Source: Candidatus Iainarchaeum sp.
GTDB lineage: Archaea > Iainarchaeota > Iainarchaeia > Iainarchaeales > JAAZKV01
DNA: 14,575 nt
Direction of reading: 5' to 3'
Assembly (NCBI GenBank): GCA_018691995.1
Contig: JABHJM010000019.1
Location: 1-14,575, forward strand
Under the pieces are notes generated by a model. The model did no database searches, was not told the origin of the DNA, and saw only the letters and a program-made list of their open reading frames with translations. The translations under genes were made by a program, and so were the position numbers. This document shows positions 7,560 through 13,132 of this stretch, in pieces; position 1 is the stretch's first letter; the number at the start of each line of letters is the position of its first letter.

Positions 7560-7617
7560 TGCCTCAGAGTTGGATTAAATCATCACAAATCAGCAGGGAT
7601 TTACTTCATCATGGGCA
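7560..7617 (-). ncRNA. C/D box guide sRNA (2'-O-methylation guide)
   Basis: Reading the minus strand: TGCCC, box C ATGATGA (7612-7606), a 12-nt guide AGTAAATCCCTG, box D' CTGA (7593-7590), 3-nt spacer, box C' GTGATGA (7586-7580), a 12-nt guide TTTAATCCAACT, box D CTGA (7567-7564), GGCA. All four boxes match consensus, both guides are exactly 12 nt, and TGCC pairs with GGCA as the terminal stem of the kink-turn. This is the textbook archaeal sRNA that binds L7Ae, Nop5 and fibrillarin. By the N+5 rule the targets would be CAGGGAUUUACU and AGUUGGAUUAAA, each methylated at its fifth base (G). I could not place either in a known rRNA or tRNA from memory. An oligo-T stop follows and an AT-rich promoter-like block precedes it at 7639-7657. 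Confidence 0.88.
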
Positions 7618-7638
7618 TTAGAATTGGGAATATTTAAG

Positions 7639-7657
7639 TTTTTAAAATAGTGCTATT
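7639..7657 (-). promoter_or_regulatory. Promoter block of the C/D sRNA with a 12-bp palindrome
   Basis: On the minus strand AATAGCACTATT is followed by TTAAAAA. The TTTTAAAA core is centred about 26 nt upstream of the predicted sRNA 5' end, which is right for a TATA box. The same 19-nt block (17 of 19 bases) recurs at 14097-14115, and each lies 27 nt from the neighbouring C-box position. It overlaps the stop codon of the methyltransferase gene. Confidence 0.55.
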
Positions 7658-8282
7658 GAAGCACCCACAACTTGTAAATTTGCTTTCCAACTTTTAGATG
7701 AATAAAATCTTTAGTACCAATAATTTCCATATCTGCCTTAGAAACACATTCTTTAAAATCATCGTACAAAATAACATTATCTTCAAATTCAATAAATGAA
7801 CCGTCAACTTTCTTAGCTTTAATTTTAACTCTTTGTTTTCCAAGGATTTTTGTTTCAAATATTTCATTTGAAATTTCTTTTTCAGCAAATTCTTCCGGAG
7901 TATCAACAACATAAACTTTTGAACTTTCTTTTTTTACTCGCTTTACTTCTTTTAATATTTTAGTTATTTTTTCTAAATCTCCAACACACGAAAACACATT
8001 AATCAATAAAATGTCTCCAACAGAAGAATCCTCCAAAGGAATGCTTTTGGCATCTGACTTAATATATTTAAATTTATCAAATTCTCTTTCATGAACGTCC
8101 AAACCAATAACTTTATGTTTTTGGGATAACAGATTTGCAAATAAACCATTGCCACAACCAATATCTAATATTGGCCTAGAATATTTCAGTTCGGAGAAGT
8201 ATGGTAAAAGCAAATCCTCCTTTGTAATTGTTGGAGAATCATAATTAGAAATAATTTTTTCCCAACCTATTTCTTTAACCAT
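7653..8282 (-). CDS. Class I SAM-dependent methyltransferase, substrate unknown
   Basis: 209 residues. Motif I is PILDIGCGNGLFANLLS (37-53), motif II is VIGLDVHE (58-65), and KYIKSDAKSIPLEDSSVGDILLINV (72-96) covers the SAM-adenine and motif IV region with the small-molecule (UbiE/Methyltransf_11) look. The C-terminal half (KILGKQRVKIKAKKVDGSF) carries the substrate-binding beta sheet and gives no clear substrate. Cytoplasmic. I chose ATG 8282 rather than TTG 8288 because the TATA box at 8305-8312 sits 26 nt upstream of it and would give a leaderless mRNA. Its promoter is part of a repeated intergenic element, and its 3' end overlaps the promoter block of the C/D sRNA on the same strand. Confidence 0.82.
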   Translation of the reverse strand: MVKEIGWEKIISNYDSPTITKEDLLLPYFSELKYSRPILDIGCGNGLFANLLSQKHKVIGLDVHEREFDKFKYIKSDAKSIPLEDSSVGDILLINVFSCVGDLEKITKILKEVKRVKKESSKVYVVDTPEEFAEKEISNEIFETKILGKQRVKIKAKKVDGSFIEFEDNVILYDDFKECVSKADMEIIGTKDFIHLKVGKQIYKLWVLQ

Positions 8283-8304
8283 ACTCAAATTATAAAAAAT
8301 AGAT

Positions 8305-8312
8305 TTTATAAA
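8305..8312 (-). promoter_or_regulatory. TATA box of the methyltransferase gene, inside repeat copy 1
   Basis: TTTATAAA is centred 26 nt upstream of ATG 8282. It forms one end of the 46-nt repeated element, so in this copy the repeat donates the promoter. Confidence 0.55.
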
Positions 8313-8350
8313 TACCTATAAGGGTTCAAGATATTTACTTCATCACAAGC
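8305..8350 (-). repeat. 46-nt intergenic repeat with C-box-like core, copy 1
   Basis: Matches copy 2 (12936-12981) at 42 of 46 positions without gaps. Read on the minus strand it goes GC, GTGATGA (box C consensus, 8346-8340), AGTAAATATCTTGAA, CCTTATAGG, TTTATAAA. The first 21 nt match the 5' end of the C/D sRNA at 7560-7617, but no D' or D box (CTGA) follows. A six-T run on the minus strand (8294-8299) could end a short transcript. It fills most of the space between the PRTase-like gene and the methyltransferase gene. Confidence 0.75.
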
Positions 8351-8427
8351 AATTAAATTAAAGATATTTAGATGTTTAGACTAAATGTTTTTCCAATTAT
8401 AAAAGTCTTTCTTTTTCTATTAATATT

Positions 8428-9027
8428 TTATGGTTTTTTTACTGCTTTTCTTATCCTTGTTCTGGTTTCTCTTAATTTGTTTAATTTTCTTTCTGACAAA
8501 GCATCCCTTCGCCTTCCCCAAAGACAAGTTAGAGTTCTATAGTATGCTCCAACAAAATTAATTCGTAAAAATAATTTTTTATCAGGATTTACTGTAAGCG
8601 CCCCAGTTTTTACTTTTTTAAATCCAAGAAGTTTTACTGCTTTTTTGAGTTTAGTCATAGCATAACCGCTTTCAATAGATTCTTCTAAAATAAATAGTTT
8701 TTGATTTGTGTTTTTTATTTGATGTGGATATTTTTTTCTTAAAAAATTTGCAATATCTTTAGGAGTTAAATATACTCCACCAGTTCTTTCAGGCATTCTT
8801 TGTTTTAAATTAGCTCGCCCAAGTGTTAGAAATGTTGGCATTGCTTCTATTGGAACGCCTTTTTCTTTTAAAACAGCTTTTACCATATAAGCAGCGGTTT
8901 GTGCACTCACACCCCCAACTAACACTAACTTAAACCTTTTTTTGAGAATATACTCAGCCATTTCTTTTGCATGGGGAATAAGCCCCTCAATGCTGTCTTG
9001 TTTCAGCCAAGATGTTTTTTTAACCAT
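8428..9027 (-). CDS. Phosphoribosyltransferase-like protein with degenerate PRPP site
   Basis: 199 residues. The fold pattern suggests the type I PRTase family: LVLVGGVSAQTAAYMVKAVL (34-53) resembles the first phosphate-binding strand-helix, and KLFILEESIESGYAMTKLKKA (around 109-129) sits where the PRPP motif (VxxVDDxxxTG) is expected. The two aspartates are replaced by E-E and the threonine by serine, so PRPP binding is uncertain. The last 35 residues are strongly basic (WGRRRDALSERKLNKLRETRTRIRKAVKKP), which suggests nucleic-acid contact. I do not recognise an exact family; function unknown. It probably has its own promoter in the 50 nt gap to the pilin-like gene upstream, and repeat copy 1 follows its stop. 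Confidence 0.6.
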   Translation of the reverse strand: MVKKTSWLKQDSIEGLIPHAKEMAEYILKKRFKLVLVGGVSAQTAAYMVKAVLKEKGVPIEAMPTFLTLGRANLKQRMPERTGGVYLTPKDIANFLRKKYPHQIKNTNQKLFILEESIESGYAMTKLKKAVKLLGFKKVKTGALTVNPDKKLFLRINFVGAYYRTLTCLWGRRRDALSERKLNKLRETRTRIRKAVKKP

Positions 9028-9077
9028 TTATTATCCCAATTAGATTGTAAACGCCCATGTTTATTAATTTTTATTCT

Positions 9078-10700
9078 CTATTCCCAACTCAAAGTCGGAT
9101 AAGCTGAACCACTCCAAACCCAATTACCATCCCACGCAGGGGCAGTGTCATAAATGTCTGTGGTTGAAGTAAATAGTTGTGTATAATTTGTATCGTCTAA
9201 ATAAGTACAATTCGTACTTCCTCCTTGGATGCATTCTGATGGGCTAGCGCTATCTATACTATTTGAGTCATACCAATAAATATTCGTAATTGTTCCACCA
9301 CCATCATAACCAATTGTCCCAAAGTTAGTTGATGAAGATGTTCCTTTTAATGAGCCAGTTGAAAATGAATTGATAACTGATTTTTCAGCAGCAAAATAGC
9401 CTATTATTCCGCCGACATTGCTTGCTCCTTTTATGTTGCCAAGATTATAGGAATTGTTTACTGTTCCATATCCGCCGTTTATTCCACCTATGTTGTTTCC
9501 GGTTCCAGTTATTGTTCCAGTATTATATGAATTATTTGTAGTTCCTTGGATCCCATTTATTCCTGCTATGTATGTTGTTCCGTTTGTTGTTCCTGTGTTG
9601 TATGAGTTGTTTATTGTTCCGCTAGCCCCGTTTATTCCTCCAACGTATTGTGTTCCGTTTGTTGTTCCTGTGTTGTATGAGTTGTTTATTGTTCCACCAT
9701 TTCCATTTATTCCTCCTGTGTAGTTTGTTCCGTTTACTATTCCTGTATTATAAGAATTGTTTATTGTTCCGCTGGAGCCGTTTATTCCTCCTGTGCGGCT
9801 TCCTGTTCCGTTTGTTGTTCCTGTGTTGTATGAGTTGTTTACGGTTCCATTTCTTCCGTTTATTCCCCCAACATAATTTTGTCCAGTGATGTTTGAGTCT
9901 ATCATTCCGAGATTATTTATATCGGAGGAATTGCTGTTTATATATCCAAACAGTCCGACGTAATCTGTGTCGGGTTTGTTTACATACACGTTTGTTATGG
10001 TTTTATTGTTTCCTAAAAAGTTTCCACTAAATTTTGCTGCTTCTGTTCCGATTGGTCTCCATCCGTCATCAGTGTTGTATGTTGAATCACAATTAGAAAA
10101 GTTTAGATTGTTTTGTAAAATATAAGTCCAACCCAACGTAGTCGAATTATAATCAATAGTGTTTAAATCGTCGCAGGTGCATATGGTGTGGGGTGTTGTG
10201 TCGTCCCAGTCGAAGCAGTTTTCTTCTATGAGGTTTATGTATTGTGTTGATGCTACTAAATCGTTGGTTGTGTTTTGTGGGTTTAGTGTTTGGCTTGATG
10301 TTTGTGTTTTGTTTAACCCTTGTGGAGTAGTATAAGACAATTTTATATAAGGGGTATTTGTAGCAGTAATTGTTTGTCCATTTAATAAAATTGTTTTTTT
10401 ATCATTTTGTGCTAGGAAAGTATCTTCGATATCATAAATTGATTCGTTTATTGTGATTTGTGTTAGTGTTATGTTGTTTCCTGTATTATTTTTTAGTACG
10501 ATTAGTAGTTCGCCGTTGTCATTTTTTTGTGATTCGAGTATTGCTAGGGGTTGGGTTTGCCAGTAGGTTTGGTTTGCTGTTTGGTCTACTTGTGAACCTT
10601 GATTCAAAAATCCTATGAGTAGTCCTACGACAACAAGTGCGATTACAACCACAATCGCGATAATCAATAAATACTCAATCGTTCCTTGTGCTCGAAACAT
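9078..10700 (-). CDS. Pilin-like surface protein with GLUG-repeat adhesin domain
   Basis: 540 residues. A class III signal peptide opens it: MFRAQGTIEYLL followed by a 20-residue hydrophobic stretch; cleavage by an EppA/FlaK-type prepilin peptidase is expected before Q5, and the hydrophobic helix then packs in a pilus-like filament. Residues 45-140 are a beta domain shared with the LamG-type paralogue (YWQTQPLAILES). Residues 175-247 have the cap usual before GLUG modules (CDDLNTIDYN, GWRPIG, FSGNFLGNNKTI). Residues 248-452 hold about eight GLUG repeats of 23-27 residues (GGINGxxGTINNSYNTGTTNGT), expected to form a beta solenoid; the tail SGSAYPTLSWE completes the module. There are dozens of N-x-S/T sequons for archaeal N-glycosylation. 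Role: adhesive pilin or surface filament subunit. TATA box at 10722-10729. Confidence 0.85.
   Translation of the reverse strand: MFRAQGTIEYLLIIAIVVVIALVVVGLLIGFLNQGSQVDQTANQTYWQTQPLAILESQKNDNGELLIVLKNNTGNNITLTQITINESIYDIEDTFLAQNDKKTILLNGQTITATNTPYIKLSYTTPQGLNKTQTSSQTLNPQNTTNDLVASTQYINLIEENCFDWDDTTPHTICTCDDLNTIDYNSTTLGWTYILQNNLNFSNCDSTYNTDDGWRPIGTEAAKFSGNFLGNNKTITNVYVNKPDTDYVGLFGYINSNSSDINNLGMIDSNITGQNYVGGINGRNGTVNNSYNTGTTNGTGSRTGGINGSSGTINNSYNTGIVNGTNYTGGINGNGGTINNSYNTGTTNGTQYVGGINGASGTINNSYNTGTTNGTTYIAGINGIQGTTNNSYNTGTITGTGNNIGGINGGYGTVNNSYNLGNIKGASNVGGIIGYFAAEKSVINSFSTGSLKGTSSSTNFGTIGYDGGGTITNIYWYDSNSIDSASPSECIQGGSTNCTYLDDTNYTQLFTSTTDIYDTAPAWDGNWVWSGSAYPTLSWE
9345..9870 (-). repeat. Tandem GLUG-coding repeat, unit about 75 bp
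   Basis: About seven copies encoding G-G-I-N-G-x-x-G-T-I-N-N-S-Y-N-T-G-T-x-N-G-T. Copies near 9560-9720 are almost identical at the DNA level, including shared synonymous codons, so copy number could change by slippage or recombination. Outer copies are more diverged. Confidence 0.8.
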
Positions 10701-10721
10701 GAGAAAGGATGTTTTTTAATG

Positions 10722-10729
10722 TATTTATT
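10722..10729 (-). promoter_or_regulatory. TATA box of the GLUG pilin-like gene
   Basis: AATAAATA (minus strand) is centred about 25 nt upstream of ATG 10700. It means this gene can be transcribed separately from the DUF285 gene that ends 50 nt upstream. Confidence 0.45.
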
Positions 10730-10750
10730 CTTTTGGTAAAAGCATTTTGT

Positions 10751-12391
10751 TTATCCGATACATCCTTCGATTAAATCAGGTTTGTCTAAAACCCAACTCG
10801 AAGCACGAGAATTAAAATCGGAACATGATGACACATTTGCAACATCCCATCCACTCAAATCTTGATTAAAACTTGATGTATTGTAAAACATTCGTTGCAT
10901 ATTTGTTACGTTTGTTGTATTAAAATCACTAATATCTTGATTGAAGCTTGTTGCATTGTAAAACATGTACTGCATGTTTGTTACTTTTGTTGTGTTCCAA
11001 TCGCTAATATCTTGGTCGAAATTTGATGCAAAACTAAACACGGACTGCATGTTTGTTACGTTTGATGTGTCCCAACCACTAATATCTTGGTCGAAATTTG
11101 TTGCGCCCCCAAATACATAAGTCATAGTTGTTACGTTTGATGTGTCCCAGTCTCCAATATCTTGATTGAAATTTGTTGCGTTATAAAACATATTACTCAG
11201 ATTTGTTACGTTTGATATATCCCAATCTCCAATATCTTGGTTGAAGTTTGTTGCTGAGCGAAGCATGACATTCATGTTTGTTGCGCTTGATGTGTTCCAG
11301 TCGCCTATGTCTTGGTTAAAAGATGATGCGCCACGGAGCATACCATAAATATTTATCACAGAGCTTATATCCCAGCCCCCGATGTCTTGGTTGAAGGATG
11401 AGGCGTCCAAGAACATATATGGCATAGATGTTACGTTTGATGTGTCCCAGTTGCTGATATCTCCATTAAAGATTGTGGCGCCACTAAACATTTGATACAA
11501 ATTAGTTGTTCCGCTTAAATTCAAATCGTCTGTTGCGGTTGAATTCAAATTAGCACACCCGAAGAAGTAGCCATCAGCATTTCCAACATTTAAGTTTCCC
11601 CATTGGGAAATATCAGTAATTTTTAGTTTGTCTCCCGTATTGTCAAATTTGAATCCGGTTATGGTTCCGTCAATCATGATTTCGTATGTTCCGCTTGATG
11701 AATAAGTATGTGTGGTTTCTGCTTGATTCCAGATTGTAATGGTGTCGTTTGTCCCATCACCCCAATAAACAATAAAATTGTATGTTCCTCCTGAATATAT
11801 TGGTAGTTTTATTTGGTTATCATTTGACGAACCACTACTAACTGCTAACGTATTCCAATCAGAAATAAAATAACTTGTATACCCTGTTGGCTGTGCTGGA
11901 GTTTCTACTGCTGGATTCTCAGTACTTGTACAAGTCACGTTTTGTGTTGTTGTATATTGTTTTTGTATTCCATACTTACTAGTTGTTGATACTACAATTT
12001 CACAACTTCTAGTTGCACCCTCATAACCACTACAACTACAAGCATCACCAAGAGGAAGAGTACTAAACGTCTTCTTTTCCCCACGAAACACAGTCGTATT
12101 ATAATTAAAATCAGTCCCACCAATATTAATCCCAGTAACAGTAACCGGATCAACTTCATTATTCGTCAAAACAAGAACACCCTTCCCATCAGTCCCAATA
12201 GCAGTCTCAGTAACACTAACTAGATTTGTTGTTTGAGAAAGCTTACTCACACTCGCAGACACCCCAGCCGCAGGCTCCAAAAAACCAGTCAACAAACTAA
12301 CAAGAATCAAAGAAATAACAATTACCACTGCAATGATTAGTAAGTATTCAAGAGTTCCTTGTGCAATTTTCTTGTTGTTAATTTTTTTCAT
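10751..12391 (-). CDS. Pilin-like surface protein with BspA/DUF285 repeats
   Basis: 546 residues. Class III signal peptide KKIAQGTLEYLLIIAVV (8-24; cleavage expected before Q11). Residues 40-160 form a beta domain with four or five cysteines (CSCSGYEGATRSC), suggesting disulphides outside the cell. Residues 172-250 resemble the PKD-like segment that usually precedes DUF285 (VYWGDGTNDT, THTYSSSGTYEIMI). Residues 308-532 contain nine 25-residue repeats, FNQDIGDWDTSNVTNMxxMF, the BspA-type leucine-rich repeat surface module known from bacterial adhesins. The C-terminus is short (LIEGCIG). Many N-x-S/T sequons. Likely a filament subunit or surface adhesin. AAGTGA overlapping the stop of the upstream pilin-like gene is the Shine-Dalgarno, so the two genes are an operon. 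Confidence 0.87.
   Translation of the reverse strand: MKKINNKKIAQGTLEYLLIIAVVIVISLILVSLLTGFLEPAAGVSASVSKLSQTTNLVSVTETAIGTDGKGVLVLTNNEVDPVTVTGINIGGTDFNYNTTVFRGEKKTFSTLPLGDACSCSGYEGATRSCEIVVSTTSKYGIQKQYTTTQNVTCTSTENPAVETPAQPTGYTSYFISDWNTLAVSSGSSNDNQIKLPIYSGGTYNFIVYWGDGTNDTITIWNQAETTHTYSSSGTYEIMIDGTITGFKFDNTGDKLKITDISQWGNLNVGNADGYFFGCANLNSTATDDLNLSGTTNLYQMFSGATIFNGDISNWDTSNVTSMPYMFLDASSFNQDIGGWDISSVINIYGMLRGASSFNQDIGDWNTSSATNMNVMLRSATNFNQDIGDWDISNVTNLSNMFYNATNFNQDIGDWDTSNVTTMTYVFGGATNFDQDISGWDTSNVTNMQSVFSFASNFDQDISDWNTTKVTNMQYMFYNATSFNQDISDFNTTNVTNMQRMFYNTSSFNQDLSGWDVANVSSCSDFNSRASSWVLDKPDLIEGCIG
10796..11470 (-). repeat. Tandem DUF285-coding repeat, unit 75 bp, nine copies
   Basis: Nine consecutive 75-bp units without any indel. 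Consensus residues F-N-Q-D-I-x-x-W-D-T-S-N-V-T-N-M. The exact unit length and close sequence suggest recent expansion or gene conversion. Confidence 0.8.
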
Positions 12392-12401
12392 TTTTGTTCA
12401 C

Positions 12402-12866
12402 TTATTCCTCTAGGCTTCTTCCATTCCCACTATTATATAATAACAATATTTCTTCCTGAGTTAATGCTTTATCAAAAATCATTACTTCGTCTATTAAACC
12501 GTCGAAATTCCTACTAGTTCCACTATTAGCTTCTGCCCCAATAACATCTATATTTCCATAAGTGTATGAGCCTGTTGCAGATAATTTCAAATCACCATCA
12601 ACCGTAATAAAAGTTATTGTTATGCTTTCATCCATCGAACTCTTTATTACAAAAATAGTATTCCCATCTGTATCAGTTACTGATTCTGTTATTGCAAGAG
12701 GTTGTGACGACCAATAAATCTTTGACTGTGTCTCACTCACTTGAGAACCTTGACCCAAAAAACCAGTTAAAATACTAACAAGAATTAAAGCAATAACAAT
12801 TACTACCGCAATGATTAGTAAATATTCAAGAGTACCTTGCGCTTTTGTTTTTTTAGAAGTTGTCAT
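12402..12866 (-). CDS. Short pilin-like protein with a LamG-type C-terminal remnant
   Basis: 154 residues. Class III signal peptide KKTKAQGTLEYLLIIAVV (5-22), then a short beta domain closely related to that of the GLUG protein (YWSSQPLAITES). From about residue 100 the sequence becomes the C-terminal part of a LamG/concanavalin-like jellyroll domain (GTSRNFDGLIDEVMIFDKALTQEEI, then LLLYNSG). The first 100 or so residues of that domain are absent, so this looks like an in-frame deletion or a recombination joint. A TTG five codons upstream could be the start, but ATG 12866 is 26 nt from the TATA box at 12889-12896 and gives a leaderless mRNA. First gene of the pilin-like cluster. Confidence 0.8.
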   Translation of the reverse strand: MTTSKKTKAQGTLEYLLIIAVVIVIALILVSILTGFLGQGSQVSETQSKIYWSSQPLAITESVTDTDGNTIFVIKSSMDESITITFITVDGDLKLSATGSYTYGNIDVIGAEANSGTSRNFDGLIDEVMIFDKALTQEEILLLYNSGNGRSLEE

Positions 12867-12888
12867 GACAAATAAATACAATTCTAAC

Positions 12889-12896
12889 TATAAAAA
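12889..12896 (-). promoter_or_regulatory. TATA box of the pilin-like operon
   Basis: TTTTTATA (minus strand) is centred 26 nt upstream of ATG 12866; the mRNA should be leaderless. Repeat copy 2 begins about 40 nt further upstream. Confidence 0.6.
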
Positions 12897-12935
12897 CATG
12901 CTTTCAAACAACAAAATTTTTAAAAAAAGCAATTT

Positions 12936-12981
12936 TTTATAAATCCCTATAAGGTTTCAAGGTATTTACTTCATCACAGGC
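12936..12981 (-). repeat. 46-nt intergenic repeat with C-box-like core, copy 2
   Basis: On the minus strand: GCCT, GTGATGA (12977-12971), AGTAAATACCTTGAAA, CCTTATAGG, TTTATAAA, then a seven-T run at 12928-12922 that could end a transcript. 42 of 46 positions match copy 1, 35 of 46 match copy 3. The segment GGNATTTACTTCATCA (+ strand) is shared with the C/D sRNA locus. It lies between the divergent pilin-like operon and the cysteine synthase locus. Confidence 0.75.
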
Positions 12982-13003
12982 ATATTGATTGTATTTAAAT
13001 AGA

Positions 13004-13011
13004 TTTAAATA
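13004..13011 (+). promoter_or_regulatory. TATA box of the cysteine synthase locus
   Basis: TTTAAATA is centred 26 nt upstream of ATG 13034. That spacing puts the transcription start on or next to this ATG, so the short frame 13034-13081 would be translated from a leaderless mRNA that continues into the synthase gene. Confidence 0.6.
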
Positions 13012-13033
13012 TTGGTATAATCAAATATAAGTT

Positions 13034-13081
13034 ATGACAAGACAACAATTAATCAATTCTATTTCGTGTTGCTGTTGCTAG
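13034..13081 (+). CDS. Putative Cys-rich leader peptide (MTRQQLINSISCCCC)
   Basis: A 15-codon frame: ATG, ten ordinary codons, then TGT TGC TGT TGC and TAG. It lies 51 nt upstream of the cysteine synthase ATG and starts exactly where the TATA box at 13004-13011 predicts transcription to begin. Peptides with a run of the regulated amino acid just before the stop are the hallmark of attenuation leaders, and Cys-rich leader peptides upstream of sulfur genes are known in actinobacteria; none that I know of is described in archaea. The competing reading: removing one T from the ATTT at 13061-13064 gives a longer frame (I-R-V-A-V-A-S-R-K-N-Q-I-E-K-V-F-N-F) ending at 13148, so this may be a frameshifted small gene, the Cys run arising from Val-Ala codons read out of frame. 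Confidence 0.45.
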   Translation: MTRQQLINSISCCCC

Positions 13082-13118
13082 TCGTAAGAATCAAATAGAA
13101 AAAGTTTTTAATTTTCTA
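13057..13118 (+). promoter_or_regulatory. Possible attenuator: two mutually exclusive stems before the synthase Shine-Dalgarno
   Basis: TTCTATTT (13057-13064) can pair fully with AAATAGAA (13093-13100), enclosing the four Cys codons. TAGAAAA (13096-13102) can pair instead with TTTTCTA (13112-13118), which abuts the Shine-Dalgarno AAAGGAGG (13118-13125). The two stems share 13096-13100. A ribosome paused on the Cys codons would cover 13057-13064 and favour the second stem. Both stems are AU-rich with one G-C pair, so their stability is doubtful. Confidence 0.35.
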
Positions 13119-13132
13119 AAGGAGGTTATTTT

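Noticed and set aside
8305..8350. tRNA-like GGGTTCAAG in the intergenic repeat (TPsiC-like)
   Set aside because: No acceptor stem, anticodon arm or D arm can be built around it, and copies 2 and 3 change the GTTCAA core.
9454..9889. Long open frames on the + strand opposite the GLUG region, with a repetitive Pro/Val/Phe- or Cys/Leu-rich translation
   Set aside because: They arise from the repeated 75-bp unit lacking stops in other frames; no start signal, no plausible domain, and the minus-strand frame has a signal peptide and a known module.
9345..11470. CRISPR-like regular repetition
   Set aside because: The repeats are in frame within coding sequences, contiguous without unique spacers, and match known protein repeats.
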